64,000 nt of DNA from Pyrus communis (lineage: Eukaryota; Streptophyta; Magnoliopsida; Rosales; Rosaceae), in the NCBI RefSeq assembly GCF_963583255.1, contig NC_084803.1, positions 21,036,428-21,100,427 on the forward strand, read 5' to 3'. Both the position numbers and the translations under genes were made by a program. The notes under the pieces were generated by a model that was not told where the DNA came from, searched no databases, and was given only the letters and a program-made list of their open reading frames with translations. Positions 33,475-45,650 of this stretch are shown here, piece by piece. Within the stretch, counting starts at the first letter, position 1. Every line of letters begins with the position of its first letter.

Positions 33475-36400
33475 TGTTATCGATATCCATCGATTCTTCA
33501 TGGGTTTTCTATTACTGAATCTTTCAGTTGATTTTTCTTTTGGGGGAGCTTTTCGTTGGAATCTTTGTCTATGGTTTCATCTGGGTTGCATTCTTAGTTG
33601 TTGTTCATCATGTTCATCGTTGTATGTGCTGCTCTCTCATCTGTTTCTGCTACTCTGATGGTTATGATGGTGTATGCTGATAAGGTTGAAGTGATAAGTT
33701 GGTTGTGTATGCTTGTGAATTTAGAAAAATTATGTGTTCGTAGAATCTTTGAAGTGATATAATGGCATCTACAACTGTGAAAATTGAGGGATTACTAGGA
33801 ATGTTGACAATCAAACTTGGTGATCACAATTACACCAAATGGGCGTTTCAATTCAAATCAGTGCTGAAAGGATATAAATTGTTTGATCATTTTGATAGAT
33901 CTAATGTATGTCCACTAAAATATGTTCTAAATTCTGAGACTAGAGTTACTAACGAAGTGACAACTACATTTCAAGAATGGGAGGCCATTAATTTTTCTCT
34001 ACTTAGCTTACTAATTGCTACATTGTCTGATGATGCTATAGAGCTATACAGTACATAATTGGATGTAAAACTGCTAGTGAGGCTTGGAACAATCTTGAAG
34101 AAAGGTTTGCTTCGGTATGTAAAACAGGAGTTAATCACTTGAAAACTGAGCTACATACTATACAGAAAGGTAGTGATGCTATGGACAAGTATTTGTTAAG
34201 ACTTAAATCTTTGAGGGATCAGTTAACTGCAGCTGGTGAATTCATCTCTGATAAATGATGTGATAATTGTTGCTCTGGTAGGTTTACTTAGAGAATATGC
34301 AACTATAAGAACTGTTATTCTTGCTAGGGACACTTCTGTCTCTATGAAAAAATTTAGAGCACTGTTGTTAGGTGCTGAAAGGGAAAATGAAGCCATGATA
34401 AATTCCTTATCTCAAAATATGTCTGCACTATATATGCAAAGGTCTGCAAGTTTTTCCTTGGATTCTCATAATCAAACTAATGCAGGACAAGTTCTAATTC
34501 TGCTGGTATCTTGGTTCAAATAATTCAACACAATTTTCTGGTTTTCAACCCTAATAGCCTCAACAACAAGCATTTTATCCTTTGGCACCTGCTAATGATT
34601 TTGGATTTGGTTTTGTGGGAAATATGGATCGTTCTTTTGAGTTTAGACAAATGCCAACTTCAAATTATAATGGCAGCCAGCAGAGGAATTTTAATGGGGG
34701 ACAATATAGAGGAAACAACTCATTCAAGCCTAATTACAGAGGTGCTTCACAACATGAATGTCAAATTTGTCAAAGAAGGGGACATACAACACCAAATTGC
34801 TATCACAGAAACTCTAATGCTGCATCTACTAGTCATATCATTGAGTGCCAGATATGTAGTAAACGTGGACATATAACTCTTGATTGTTTTCATAGGAGTA
34901 ACTGTTCCTACCAAGCTCCAGCACTACCTACATCTCTGAATCCAACACGTGCTCCATTCAATGTGAACTTCTCATATCAAGTGCCTTCACAAATGTATCA
35001 AATGCCATTTCCTGCTCCTGAAAATCAATATCAACAGCAAATGATTGCAATGAATGCTTAGGGATCAACATCTAATCCAACCTCTAGGATCTTGGACACT
35101 CGGGCATCACATCACAAGATATTTGATATTAATAGTCTCGACCAAGTGACTTATTTTGAAGGGTCTGAGAAAATCAAGATAGGCAATGGTCAAGGTTTGG
35201 ATATTGAACATGTTGGGTCTACAATGATTAAAACTCCAAATCATTCACTTATTTTTGAAGAATGTTCTACTTGTGCCATCTCTTGCTGTGAATCTTTTGT
35301 CAATAACTCAATTGTGCAAAGACAACAGATGTTGATTTATTTGTGATGACTAATTATTTTTTGTGCAGGACAAGGTGACAAAGGCGATTTTGTACAAAAG
35401 AAAAAGTAAGCCTGGTACATTGTTTCAGATTCCAGTCTCCACATTTCAACATACAAGAGCATTTTTGGGACAATTGGTCAAGTCATCAGTGTGGCATCAA
35501 AGATTGGGATATCTAACTAATGAAGTATTGTTTGTGATGTTAGCTAAGTCTCAAGTTTTTCATTCAATAGATGATATACATAGGGTGTGTACAAATTGTA
35601 TCCATGGTAAAATATCTAGGAGTTCATTTTTAGTTCATTCAACTAGATGTTTGCTGCCTTTTGATAGGATTCATACAGATGCATGGGGTCCATCTTTTGT
35701 AAAATCGATTGAGGGTTACAAATATTATGTAGTCTTTGTTGGTGATTATACAAGGTTTGTGTGGATATTTCCCTTATTCAGTAAATCAGAAGTGTTCTCA
35801 ATTTGTGTGAAGTCCTATCAATTCATATTAGTACAGTTTGACATAAAAACAAAGAGTTTGCAATCTGATGGTGGTGGTGAGTTTACAAGTAAGCTGTTTA
35901 GTGAATTTTTATAGAAAAATGGAATGGTACATAGAGTTTCTATCCATATACTCCACAATAACATAGTCTTATGGAGAGAAAACACAGACATGTTGTAGAA
36001 ACAACAATAACCTTGATGTCAGCAACAGGTTTATCATAAGAATTCTGGTATCATGCTTGTTCTCATGCTGTGTTTTTAATAAACAAAATGCCAAATAGAA
36101 CACTGCATATGAATTCTCCATTTTATGTCTTGTATGACAAGAATCCAACTTTGTAAGACTTGAGAATATTTAGATCTACAATTTTCTCATACTTAAGACC
36201 ATACAACAGCAATAAGCTTTAACCTCAATCAACCATGTGTATATTTCTTGGCTATGCTTCAGGGTACAAAGGAGATATGTGTTACCATATATATTAAAAA
36301 GGATTGCTTTTGCCCAGATGTATTGCATGATGAGTCAGTATTTCCAGCAAAACTCACTTCTTCAAACTGTTTTACTTCTCAGAACACTGGTGTATCTATG

Positions 36401-38208
36401 TCAAATGCTCTAATAGTGGTTAGATTTTGTAACATACCAAGTATTATTCACTTGAATGCAGCTACAAGTTCACTCTCAGATCATAATTATGTTCTAAATC
36501 GGACACTATCATCTACAAATTCACAAGATACTGAAATGCCATCATCCAATAGTTCATCTTAGAGTCATGATCAAGATGGGACAAGCTACACTTATGGATT
36601 TGAAACAATGGTACCTACTATTGAAGTATAAAATCAATATCCACCTTTGTTGCTTGTCCTAGACCCTACACAGCCTCAGGTAATGCTCCCTATTTCTCCA
36701 TCTCATTCACAAGATGATAATACTGTTTCATCACTTAGAAGAAATCATTCCATGACAATTAGACTTCAATCTGGAGCTATTCTTAGAAAAGTATATAGTG
36801 CATACCTATCTATATTGCCTAAGCTTCAATCTTTACAATTGAATGATGATGATGTGACTTATGGAGGTTTCCCATTTCTGGATGACATTATGGACTCATA
36901 AGAACCAAAGAATTTTAAAGCAGCTGCAATTCATACAAATTGGTAGCAAGTAATGCATGATGAGTTTGATGCACTTAAATCTCAAGGTACTTGGGAGTTA
37001 GTACACCAACCTAGTGATCAAACTATCATTGGTAGTAAATGGGTATACAAGGTAAAGAAAAATTCAGATGGTAGTGTTGCAAGGTATAAAGCTAGGCTTG
37101 TGGCACAAGGGTACACTCAAGAGCATGGTTTGGACTATGTCCAATGGTTAGACATACAACAGTAAGATAGATACTTGCACTTACCAGTAATCACAAATGG
37201 GAGTTAAGACATCTTGATATAAAGAATGCATTTTTGCGTCGTGATTTACAAGAGGATATATATATGAAGCAGCTATAGGGTTTTTTTTTATGACAGATAT
37301 CCAAATCATGTCTGTAGGTTGATTAAGTCATTATATGGCCTCAAAGTTCACAGGGATATTGCCCTCTCTTGGCTTCACTGCATCACAATCAAACACAAGT
37401 TTGTTTGTTAAACAAGATGGGACATATGTTATTGTGTTACTTTTATATGTAGATGACATAATATTGACTAACTCCAATTATGTGAGAATTCAAGAAACCA
37501 TCACTCAACTCAATAAATGCTTTGAATTAAAGGATAATGGGAAGGCTAACCTATTTTCTATCTCTACACATTCAATATAAGCCAAATGGAGAACATTTCA
37601 TTTCTCAACCCAAAATATGCCAAAGAACTGATCAAGAAGGCTGGTATAGAAAGCTACAAATCCTCTCCAACTCTATCAAAACCACATACACAATTGCTTA
37701 TTTCAGAAGGAACTCTTCTTGCTGATCCTAGCTATTACAGAAACATAGTTGGTGCTCTTTAGTACTTAACATTCACGAGACCTAACCTTGCATACTTAGT
37801 CAATGTAGGATGTCAGTTCATGAATAGGCTTATAGATACACATTTATTTCTAGTCAAGAGAATTCTTAAGTATTTACCAATGTATTAAAAGCGTGAGGCG
37901 TGGGCGAGGCGTCCAAGGCGAAGCCTAGCCTAGGCGTGAGGCGAAGCCTTACAGGATTTAATTTTTTTTTATATATATGTTTTATATATTATACATATAA
38001 TTGTATAAAAAATAATACTATGTAAAATAAACATCCATTCTCAATTTTTCATTCAAATCCATAGTCATTCAAAAGATAATATCATTTAAATTCATCATTC
38101 AAAGGTAATATCACCCAAATTCATCATTCAAAAGGTAATACAAACAAAGAAAACAATCATTCATCCAAATCATCTTCATATAAATCAAAATACAAACAAA
38201 GATATAAA

Positions 38209-40764
38209 TCATTCATCTAAATCCTCTTCATCTAAATAAAAGGCAACATCATCCTCTTCATTGCCAACTCTAGATGAACTTGTCGGGTATCTCATCATTT
38301 CATCAAAAGAATCTTCCGAATCATATTCCACATTTCTTCTAGTTCTACTTGAGGATTCTTCATTACCCCGTTTTCTTTTGTATGTAATAGGACCCCGAGG
38401 TTGAGTAGGCTCACGAGGAGAAGGAGGAGGAGTAGGCTCACGAGGAGGAGGAGGAGGAGGAGGAGAAGACTCTCTAGGCTCTCGAATGTATGAGCCACCT
38501 TCATAAACTGGGGTTGGCACATTCCTTACGGCCTCAACATTATACAATAACTCATCCTCAAGCCATGTAGGATCTTCGGGAAGAACGGGATCTTCTATCT
38601 CTGTTATCCATTCATCATCGGAGGCAATTTCTTCCACAACAATAGGATCATACTTCTCCATCCTTTTCTTACTTCTTTGTTGTAAAGCCAAATTGTACTT
38701 GACATAGGCTAAAGCATTAAGCCTTTTGTGTTCAAGCCTATTCCTTCGTTTTGTATGAATCTACAAATAAATCAATTCTATTATTCAAGTCTAAACATTT
38801 TAAGCAAAAATGACACTTAAGATACTAATAATATATTTACTTACCATTGAAAATGTGCTCCAATTCCTTTCACATCCCGATGCACTACAAGTAAGGCTTA
38901 GAACTCGGATAGCAAATTTCGTTAACTCGGGTGTTTTATGCCCAAAGCGCTCCCACCAAGCCGCTAAAAAAACAATATTAATAAGGTAAGTAATTTAAAG
39001 GTTAATGATAAAAAGATATTAACAATTAACTAATTAAATCTTACTTGGTGTTCGCTTTTTCCTAGTTTGCATAGCCATAGAATCCGCAAATGGACCACGC
39101 TTATTAGTAAATAAATCCAATTGAACATCGGCCTCTTCACGTTCTTTCCCTTTCCCAAGCATCCTATCCATGCAAGCAAACAACCCATTTCGCACTTCAT
39201 CAGTATCTGAGAAATTATCCTCATATCGAAATTGTGGGTTTAAGTAATAGCCCGCCGCATGTAGTGGTTGATGAAGTTGATCGTCCCATCTACGATCTAT
39301 CTTTCTCCAAATAGGCATATATTTTTTCTCCACTTTGTTAAGATTGCTTGCAATTTTCTCTTTTGCGGCATCCATCAACTCATATATAAAACCCATGGGG
39401 GGTCTCTCCTCCGAATCAACCTCTCTCAAAACACAAACAAGAGGAAGAACGCCCTTAATGCAAAAGGAAACTCGACCCCAAAACTCACGATCATATAACA
39501 CATGATGCTTAGCCAACTTTGCTTCACGGGATTTTGCATAGGTACTTTCCGACCATTCTTGAGAGGTAAACAAAGCAACAAGATTTTCCTTTTGCTTTTG
39601 TAAGCTTTGTAGTGTAAGGAAAGAAGTGGCAAACCTAGTGACCGCCGGACAAAGAATTTCCGAATTGTTAGTGTACTTTCTCATCAAAGCTAGTACCCAT
39701 TGATGCCCATATAGATACTTTGAAATACACCTAGCACGTTTGAGTGTGTCATCAAACCATGCCATCTTAGAAATATCTTCTAGCATCAAATCAATGCAAT
39801 GAGCCGCACATGTAGTCCACCACACCTTCTCTTTCCTCTCCATAAGTTTTGCCCCGGCATTCTTGTAGTTCGAAGCATTGTCAGATATAACTTGAACCAC
39901 ATTCTCCTCCCCAATTTCTTGAATAACGTCATCCAAATAGCCATACAACAAATCTCCATTCTTAATAGAGGCCGATGCATCAACCGATTTCAAGAACCAA
40001 GTACCTTGAGGGCTATTGACAAGAAAGTTGATTAAACATCTACTTTTGCCATCCGACCATCCATCCGACATAATAGTGCATCCATATCTCTTCCAAGCCT
40101 TTTGATGTTCTTTCATCATACTTTGTACATCATCAACTTCTTCTTTGAGCATCCAAGTTCTATATTCATGGCTTGTAGGAGCATCAAAGCCGGGACCAAA
40201 ATTGGACACCAATTTCATTGCATTAACATAATATTCATTGTTTGCCGCATTGAATGGAATGGCACTAGTGTAGAACCATCGGGCCAATGCTCGGGATGCT
40301 TGTCTTCTTTCCTTTTTTTTGAAAGGTGTATTCAACGTGGTTTGACGAGCTTCCGATGTAACATACCTATCAAGTGGTCCCCTTGACCTAGGTGGTAGAA
40401 AAGAACCAATTTGTTGTGAATGTGTGGCACTCACACTCCCACTCCCACTACTTACATATGTTGTCCTTGTTGTGCCCATATCGACACTTGCACTTTCTTC
40501 TTCACCACCATGACACAACTCATGACTAGCTTTCCTCTTTTCTTTAGTTCCCATAACATTAGCAAAACATTCTTCCTTCACATTGGGTGGGACTTTTTTA
40601 CAACTTATCATTCCTCCCGAACTTACACCACCCAAGTGATGTTTGAATCTAGAAATTGAACCCGTGCATTTGTGGTTACAAAAAACACAATAGAAGTGCT
40701 TAGTGACAGGATCCAAATCTTTTGTCCATTGCCAAGCAAAATCTTTCTTAGAAGAAGAAGCCAT
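38209..40764 (-). CDS. hAT transposase, three exons, apparently intact
   Basis: Cut-and-paste transposase of the BED/DUF659/hATC group. Exons: 40764-39045, 38963-38845 and 38760-38209, with GT-AG introns (CACCAA/GTAAG, TTTTTAG/CGGC; TCAATG/GTAAG, TTTGTAG/ATTC). The spliced frame gives 796 residues without a stop. The BED finger has C26, C29 and H42-H43; the DUF659 region spans about 160-270 (TIMSDGWSD); VISDNASNYKNAG and the CAAHCIDLML motif follow; exons 1-3 together form the hATC dimerisation region (AWWERFGHKTPELTKFA, then SASGCERNWSTF). The first D in SDGW, the D in ISDN and the E in WWERFG fit the DDE triad. The tail is proline-rich then acidic. I start at MASSSKK; the frame is open 15 codons further upstream, but that part reads like leader. 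Confidence 0.9.
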
Positions 40765-40829
40765 ATTCTTCAATACCCTAAACAATAAACAATAGATGCA
40801 TGCATACAATTAATGAACCAACAATTTAT

Positions 40830-41110
40830 TAATTAATTTATATACCAATACCAACAATTTCCAACAATTTCTAACAATTTATTAATTAATTTATAAATTA
40901 ATCCTTTAGTGCCAATTTCTAACAATTTCTAACAATTAACCCTTAATTAATTTCTAACAATTAATAAATTTCTAACAATTTATTAATTAATCCTTTAATT
41001 AATTTATTAATAATTAACCCTTTAGTGCACATGAACACAATTTATGGCAGTGCACAATTGCACATGAACACAATTTATGGCAGACTGGCAGTGCACATGA
41101 AACCGTGGGC
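40830..41110 (-). repeat. AT-rich subterminal repeats of the hAT element
   Basis: Many copies of a word close to AATTTCTAACAATTTATT, then a duplicated GCACATGAACACAATTTATGG. This is upstream of the transposase gene and may include its promoter or leader. There is a poly(T)/poly(A) junction at 41668-41704. Confidence 0.65.
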
Positions 41111-41672
41111 TCTATAAAAGTATAAGACTATAAATTTAAAACAGTTTGGCAGCCACAGAGATAAAACCGTGGGCTCCTCTGTCCCTGTTTTCTATTCCCT
41201 GTTTTCTATTCTGCTTCTTCCTCTGTCTCTCTGTCTCTCTCTCTGTCCCTCCCCTGTTTTTTGCTTCGGCCTTCCCCAGAAAACACCGGCCCCAGAAAAC
41301 TATAAACTATTACAGAGGACTTTTCTTTAAGATCCTCGCTAGAAAACTAAATCCCCATTAACCCCAGAGAAATATTAACCCCTTCCCCAGAAAATAAATC
41401 CCTAATTTCAGAAACCCTAACCTTTGGGATCTTGCTGACGGCGCTGGGGCTAGGCTGATGGCGCTGAGGTGACTGCGGCGGGGTGATGGCGGCGTGGCGG
41501 CGTCTCAGAAGGCAAGGCAGAGGCAGAGTCGCAGAAGGCAAAAAATGGAGTAGAAGAAGCAAGTCGCAGAAGGCAAAAGGCAGAGGCAAAAAAATGGGTC
41601 GAATTCGAAGGTATGGTGGGTGATGAAGACTGAAAATCCTTACCCAAACGACGTCGTTTTGGGTTTGGATAG

Positions 41673-41704
<32 letters not shown>

Positions 41705-42379
41705 ACGTCCAGACGCCTTGAGGCGCGCCTTCGCCGCCTCGACGTCTCCGGCGAAGCATTTCGCCTACTCCAGCAAAACTGAGGCGTTTGCCTCTCCGCC
41801 CAGCCTCAAGGGCGCCCTAGGCGCGCCCCGAGGCGAGTTCTTTAAAACATTGGTATTTACAGGGAGCACTAGAGTGCGGGCTCACTTATACACCTTATGT
41901 TACTCAAATCCATGGATATTCTGATGCTGATTAGGCAACAGATATGAATACAAGATGTTTAATCACTAGTTATATTGTATTCATTGGTGTCATTGCTATA
42001 TCTTGGCAATTGAAAAAGCAGCCATTAGTTTCACGAAGCTTAACTGAGGCTTAGTATAAGACATTGGCAAATTGCAATGCAGATGTCTGTTAGATTTGAA
42101 ATATACTCAGAGATATGCATGAGTATTTGGATACTCCACCTTCACTACACTATGATAATATCTTTGCACCTGCACTGAGTACAAATCTTGTCTTCCATTC
42201 AAGGATAAAGCATATGGATACAAATTATCACTTTGTTTGGGAAATAGTGCTGAAGAATGATGTGGCAGTTCATTACATTCCTACTAAGAATCAAGTAGAC
42301 AATGATCTTATAAAGGGCTTACATAGTCCAGTCTTCATTAAACACTGTCACAATCTCAGACTTGGCTATTGAGGGGGAG

Positions 42380-42684
42380 TAACAACCAATAAAACTAAAA
42401 TGCCATCTGTCATTTACTGATTAGGTTAGTTAGAATTGTTGGTATGTTGTAATGAGATAGTGAGAGTAGTGATGAGGTGTACTGCTATATAGGCATAGTT
42501 TGTTACCATTGCTTAGTACAAATGCCTTGTAATAATTCTGTTTTCTTTCATAGAAATCAATTCAGCTTCTTACATTTTCTATCTCTCATTTCGCTCTCTC
42601 TCTTTCTCTCTCTAAACCTTTATCTCAATCTTTCTCTATGAGTTCATAGTGTTCATCAATGGTAATTTTTTAGTTTTGTTAATA
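42380..42684 (+). repeat. 3' LTR of the TA...TA copia element
   Basis: 305 bp, TAACAACC...TGTTAATA. It keeps a CT-rich stretch (42590-42640) that the 5' copy has lost. Followed by CCTTT. Confidence 0.88.
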
Positions 42685-42834
42685 CCTTTAGCCTTCTTTT
42701 TAGTTCTTTTCATTGTTATGTTAATCTCTTCACCATTATTCTATTTTTACAGCCTTTTGTTAAGGACATTCATAATTTTTTTCAGAGATGATTTCTGAAT
42801 TATGATAAATAGAATAAAAATTTAGAACTATAAC

Positions 42835-43405
42835 TGTGGAGCCAAAAAAAAAAATCAAGAAAATTATGAAGGCGATACATGGGCTTTTGGGTTAAAAAGA
42901 CAAAATTACCCTCAAGGCACACCGAGATTTTCACGCGCATATAACGGACAATAATGGCTCAATCAAGGAAGAGTCAAAGATGATCAAAACGGTATTTATT
43001 CAAATCCCTCTCATCACTCATCATCAAATCCTGATCCAAAATGTAACTCCCAATTATTCTATTTAAATTGGAATTGATTACCAAGTTAATTGCAAGATAT
43101 TATTTCTCATAATATCTTGCAATTAATCTCATAAAACCACCACAAGTGGCAAGTCCCTATTCTCCAAATAGGCTCGGCCACACCCCTATAAATAGTCCCA
43201 TTTTTCTCCAAAAAGCTAGGTCCAATCTCTCCCTAAAAATCCCTAAACATTTCTCTCTAAAATTCTAACTTTGGCATCGGAGATTCTTCGGCCAAAGCCC
43301 CCTATTCATCATGCACATGTGAGGCTTTTGGCCATAATCTTAGGTGTTATTATTTTGCAGGTGCATTTTTGTCAAAGGAGAAGAAGGTGGAAATTTGCAT
43401 CCACA
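42835..43405 (+). repeat. 5' LTR of the Tat-like element
   Basis: 571 bp. A TATA-like CCTATAAATAG at 43187-43197 is conserved in the 3' LTR. A local inverted repeat, TTGCAAGATATTA and TAATATCTTGCAA, lies at 43090-43125; most of it is deleted from the 3' copy. Confidence 0.9.
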
Positions 43406-43572
43406 AAATGGTGCTTTCATTGAGAGTCTTGATTCACACGCTCGAAGAAGACTGTCGCGTTCAAAGTTTCTCACTCTTCTTCATTTGTAGATTTTTCGTA
43501 TGTTCTTATTCTTAGAATTTTTTATTTTTTATTTTATAATAATTCTTTGATAAAACGTAAAAGAAAAGTGCA

Positions 43573-45650
43573 ATGGCTAGAGATTCAAAAACCATAACGA
43601 ATGGAACTTCCTATGTTCAAGGATTTGGACGACAGCGATCCATGATGCTCAATGCAACGACGAGTGGAGTGGCACCATCCCTATGGGGCACCACTATGGT
43701 AGCAACCATGGCAATAGCCTTTGGCAAAGCCTAAACCAACGGTAAAGGTGTCGCCTTGTAGCCACAAGCCCAAGCTTGTGCCACCTTGTAGCAGCGAGCC
43801 TAGGTGCATACCACAAGGGAGCCTAGTACGGCCTAAATTGAGCAAGCCCATAATCAAGCAACTACAGCATAAGTAGTGACCTAGACCTCGTGGCCCAAGG
43901 GTAGCATGAGCCCAATGCGTTCCAAGGCTGAGCCCAAGGCTGGAGGGCCCAAGCCACGTCACTTCAGCCCACACGGGTTTAAGCCCAAAGAGAGCCAGCC
44001 CAAGCTGTGACTTAGCGCAAACCTAGCGTGCTCTCGAGCTGAGCCCATTCTCGTGGCCCTTCTAACAGCCCAAACTGGTTCAACTGTCCCAGAGTCCATT
44101 ACACTTCCATTACTCAAGGAGACACATATTATCCAAGTTCTTCCAACCTTAATGGCGAACTACACTTGTCTCGACAAGTTATAGAGTTGACAAGCGCCCT
44201 CACACAGCAGACGACCTTGGTGAATCAGCTATTGCATCACATCAAGGTGCAACGTGCCTCAGACGATGTGTCACTTAATCCGGCTAGTTATGCAAGGAGC
44301 CTTCTTTACCTCACATCGGAGGAAGTAGCACGACGAATGGAAATGAGCTGTCACTCAATCCGGCTTAAGTTGAACTAGCAGCCTCTAAGGAATTTGTTCG
44401 CCTTCTAGGAATGTACCACATGCACCGTAGTCGCGGCATAGACGAGTCGAACACATAAAAAAGCAGCCTAGATCAACAGGTCAAGACTAGGGGTAGCCGA
44501 GAAGAAGTAATGAGGCTTTTGATCGAGCAATTGTGGGATTTCCAACGCAACAAGGTCATCGATGAGGCGCTACGACAAGGCATGACAAACATGAGCATGT
44601 CATCCTTCACGGACGAGATCGAGCAGGCAGAGCCTTCATGCAAGTTCAACATGCCACATTTCACATCCTTTAAAGGAGATGGAGATCCGGAGAGACACTT
44701 GAAGCACTATCAAAGCATAACGGTCCTTTATCGGAACAATGATGCTCTCATGTGCAATATATTCGCCACCACTTTACAAGGCGAGGTGTAAGATTGGTTA
44801 CATACCATGCCGCCGCAATCTATCCGGAGTTTTGATGAGCTTTCTTTGGTTTTCACCAAATAGTACTCATCAAACCGCTCGATCAAGAAGAAGTCCGACC
44901 ACTTGTTCATTGTGAAGAAGAATCCAAAAAAGACTCAATAACTAGTGCAACTTTCCAAAAAGGCAACGATAGTATGCAATGGCTTAATAGTTAGTGCATT
45001 TTTCCAAAAAGGACTCCTAGCAGGCCACTCATTGTTCGGAGAATTGATCATGAAAGAAGATTTAACTCTAGCACTATTTCGCTATGGCAGAGAATCGTGC
45101 ATTTAGGGATGAGGCTCAGCGACTAGACAAGGCACCCGAGTAGCCTCAGAAAGAATCAGGAATAGCTCAAAAGAAGGAGGACGAGAAACAGTACAACAAC
45201 AAAAACAGGCAAGGGGCCAAGCGCAAGGACCGATCCCTGACTAAAGATGGCCTGACACCTAAGAACTACTTTAAGTTCTCTATCCTGATCCACCAAATCC
45301 TTCGCAACATCAAGATCAAACCATGGGTCGAGCTACCCAAACAATCAAATGGACATACTTTTAGGTTGGACCACACCATGTACTGTGCATTCCACCGAGG
45401 TCCTAGTCATACAACGGACTGCTGCTACACTTGGAAGAACTACCTAGAGTAGCTCGTGAAAGAAGGCAAGGTTGATATATACTTAGATAAACCAACTGTA
45501 AAACTTAGAAGGAACACAGACATTGAGGAAGAGCCGCAGACTAAGACGATTCAAATTAATGACATCTTCGTCGAATCCGAACACTTGGGGGTTACCAACA
45601 ATTCTAAGAAAATGAAGATCCAACAGACTCTATTAGTCTTATAGGTCCAA
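43573..45650 (+). pseudogene. Tat-like gag, broken
   Basis: A plausible start is ATG at 43573 (MARDSKTITNGTS). A GCCCA-rich low-complexity stretch (43690-44090) with stops follows, then LHLSRQVIELTSALTQQTTL at 44160. The core gag domain is at 44510-44791 (FNMPHFTSFKGDGDPERHLK), continuing with stops. A CAFHRGPSHTTDCC-type finger sits near 45390 (C-x2-H...H...C), the usual Tat gag C-terminal motif. Multiple nonsense changes. Confidence 0.8.

Larger units (their letters stand above)
37878..41852 (-). mobile_element. Complete hAT transposon with intact transposase
   Basis: 3975 bp with a perfect 8-bp duplication GTATTTAC (37870-37877 and 41853-41860), the hAT hallmark. Terminal inverted repeats are CAATGTATTAAAAGCG and CAATGTTTTAAAGAAC (read inward). 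Dense GAGGCG/CGCCTC words lie just inside both ends (37893-37945 and 41707-41840), as expected of subterminal transposase-binding sites. It carries a full-length three-exon transposase on the minus strand. Removing the element and one duplication rejoins the reading of the host copia RNase H (ILKY-LQGALE). Confidence 0.92.
33762..42372 (+). pseudogene. Copia gag-pol of the TA...TA element, broken
   Basis: Gag begins at 33762 (KLGDHNYTKWAFQFKSVL). Two CCHC knuckles lie near 34761 and 34848 (CQICQRRGHTTPNC and CQICSKRGHITLDC), both with ideal spacing. The protease site is altered from DTGAS to DTRAS (35092). GAG-pre-integrase and integrase core occupy 35363-35914 (VWHQRLGYL, CTNCIHGK, DAWGPS, SDGGGEF). 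Reverse transcriptase is at 36953-37165 (GSKWVYKVK, YKARLVAQGYTQ) and 37335-37580 (LLLYVDDIIL). After the hAT insertion the text resumes with RNase H at 41861-42372 (IHGYSDAD, HYIPTKNQVDNDLIK). Frameshifts and stops between blocks make it inactive, but individual motifs are well kept. Confidence 0.88.
33236..42684 (+). mobile_element. Ty1/copia element with TA...TA LTR ends
   Basis: LTRs at 33236-33474 (239 bp) and 42380-42684 (305 bp), both starting TAACAACC and ending TGTTAATA rather than TG...CA. A perfect 5-bp duplication CCTTT (33231-33235 and 42685-42689) confirms these unusual ends. The polypurine tract GAGGGGGAG (42371-42379) sits just before the 3' LTR. The shorter 5' LTR lacks about 65 bp of CT-rich sequence present in the 3' copy. 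Internal gag-pol is in normal copia order and is interrupted by a hAT transposon (37878-41852). Confidence 0.92.

Noticed and set aside
38295..38522. Leucine-rich ORF on the minus strand
   Set aside because: It is the other-frame shadow of the proline-rich tail of the hAT transposase.
40102..40659. Plus-strand ORFs opposite the hAT transposase
   Set aside because: Shadows of the minus-strand exon; no domain.
41146..41647. Possible gene 5' of the hAT transposase (TATA-like CTATAAAAG and Ser/Pro-rich frames)
   Set aside because: It lies inside the transposon ends, in repeated CT-rich DNA, with no domain; it may be part of the element's leader but not a gene.
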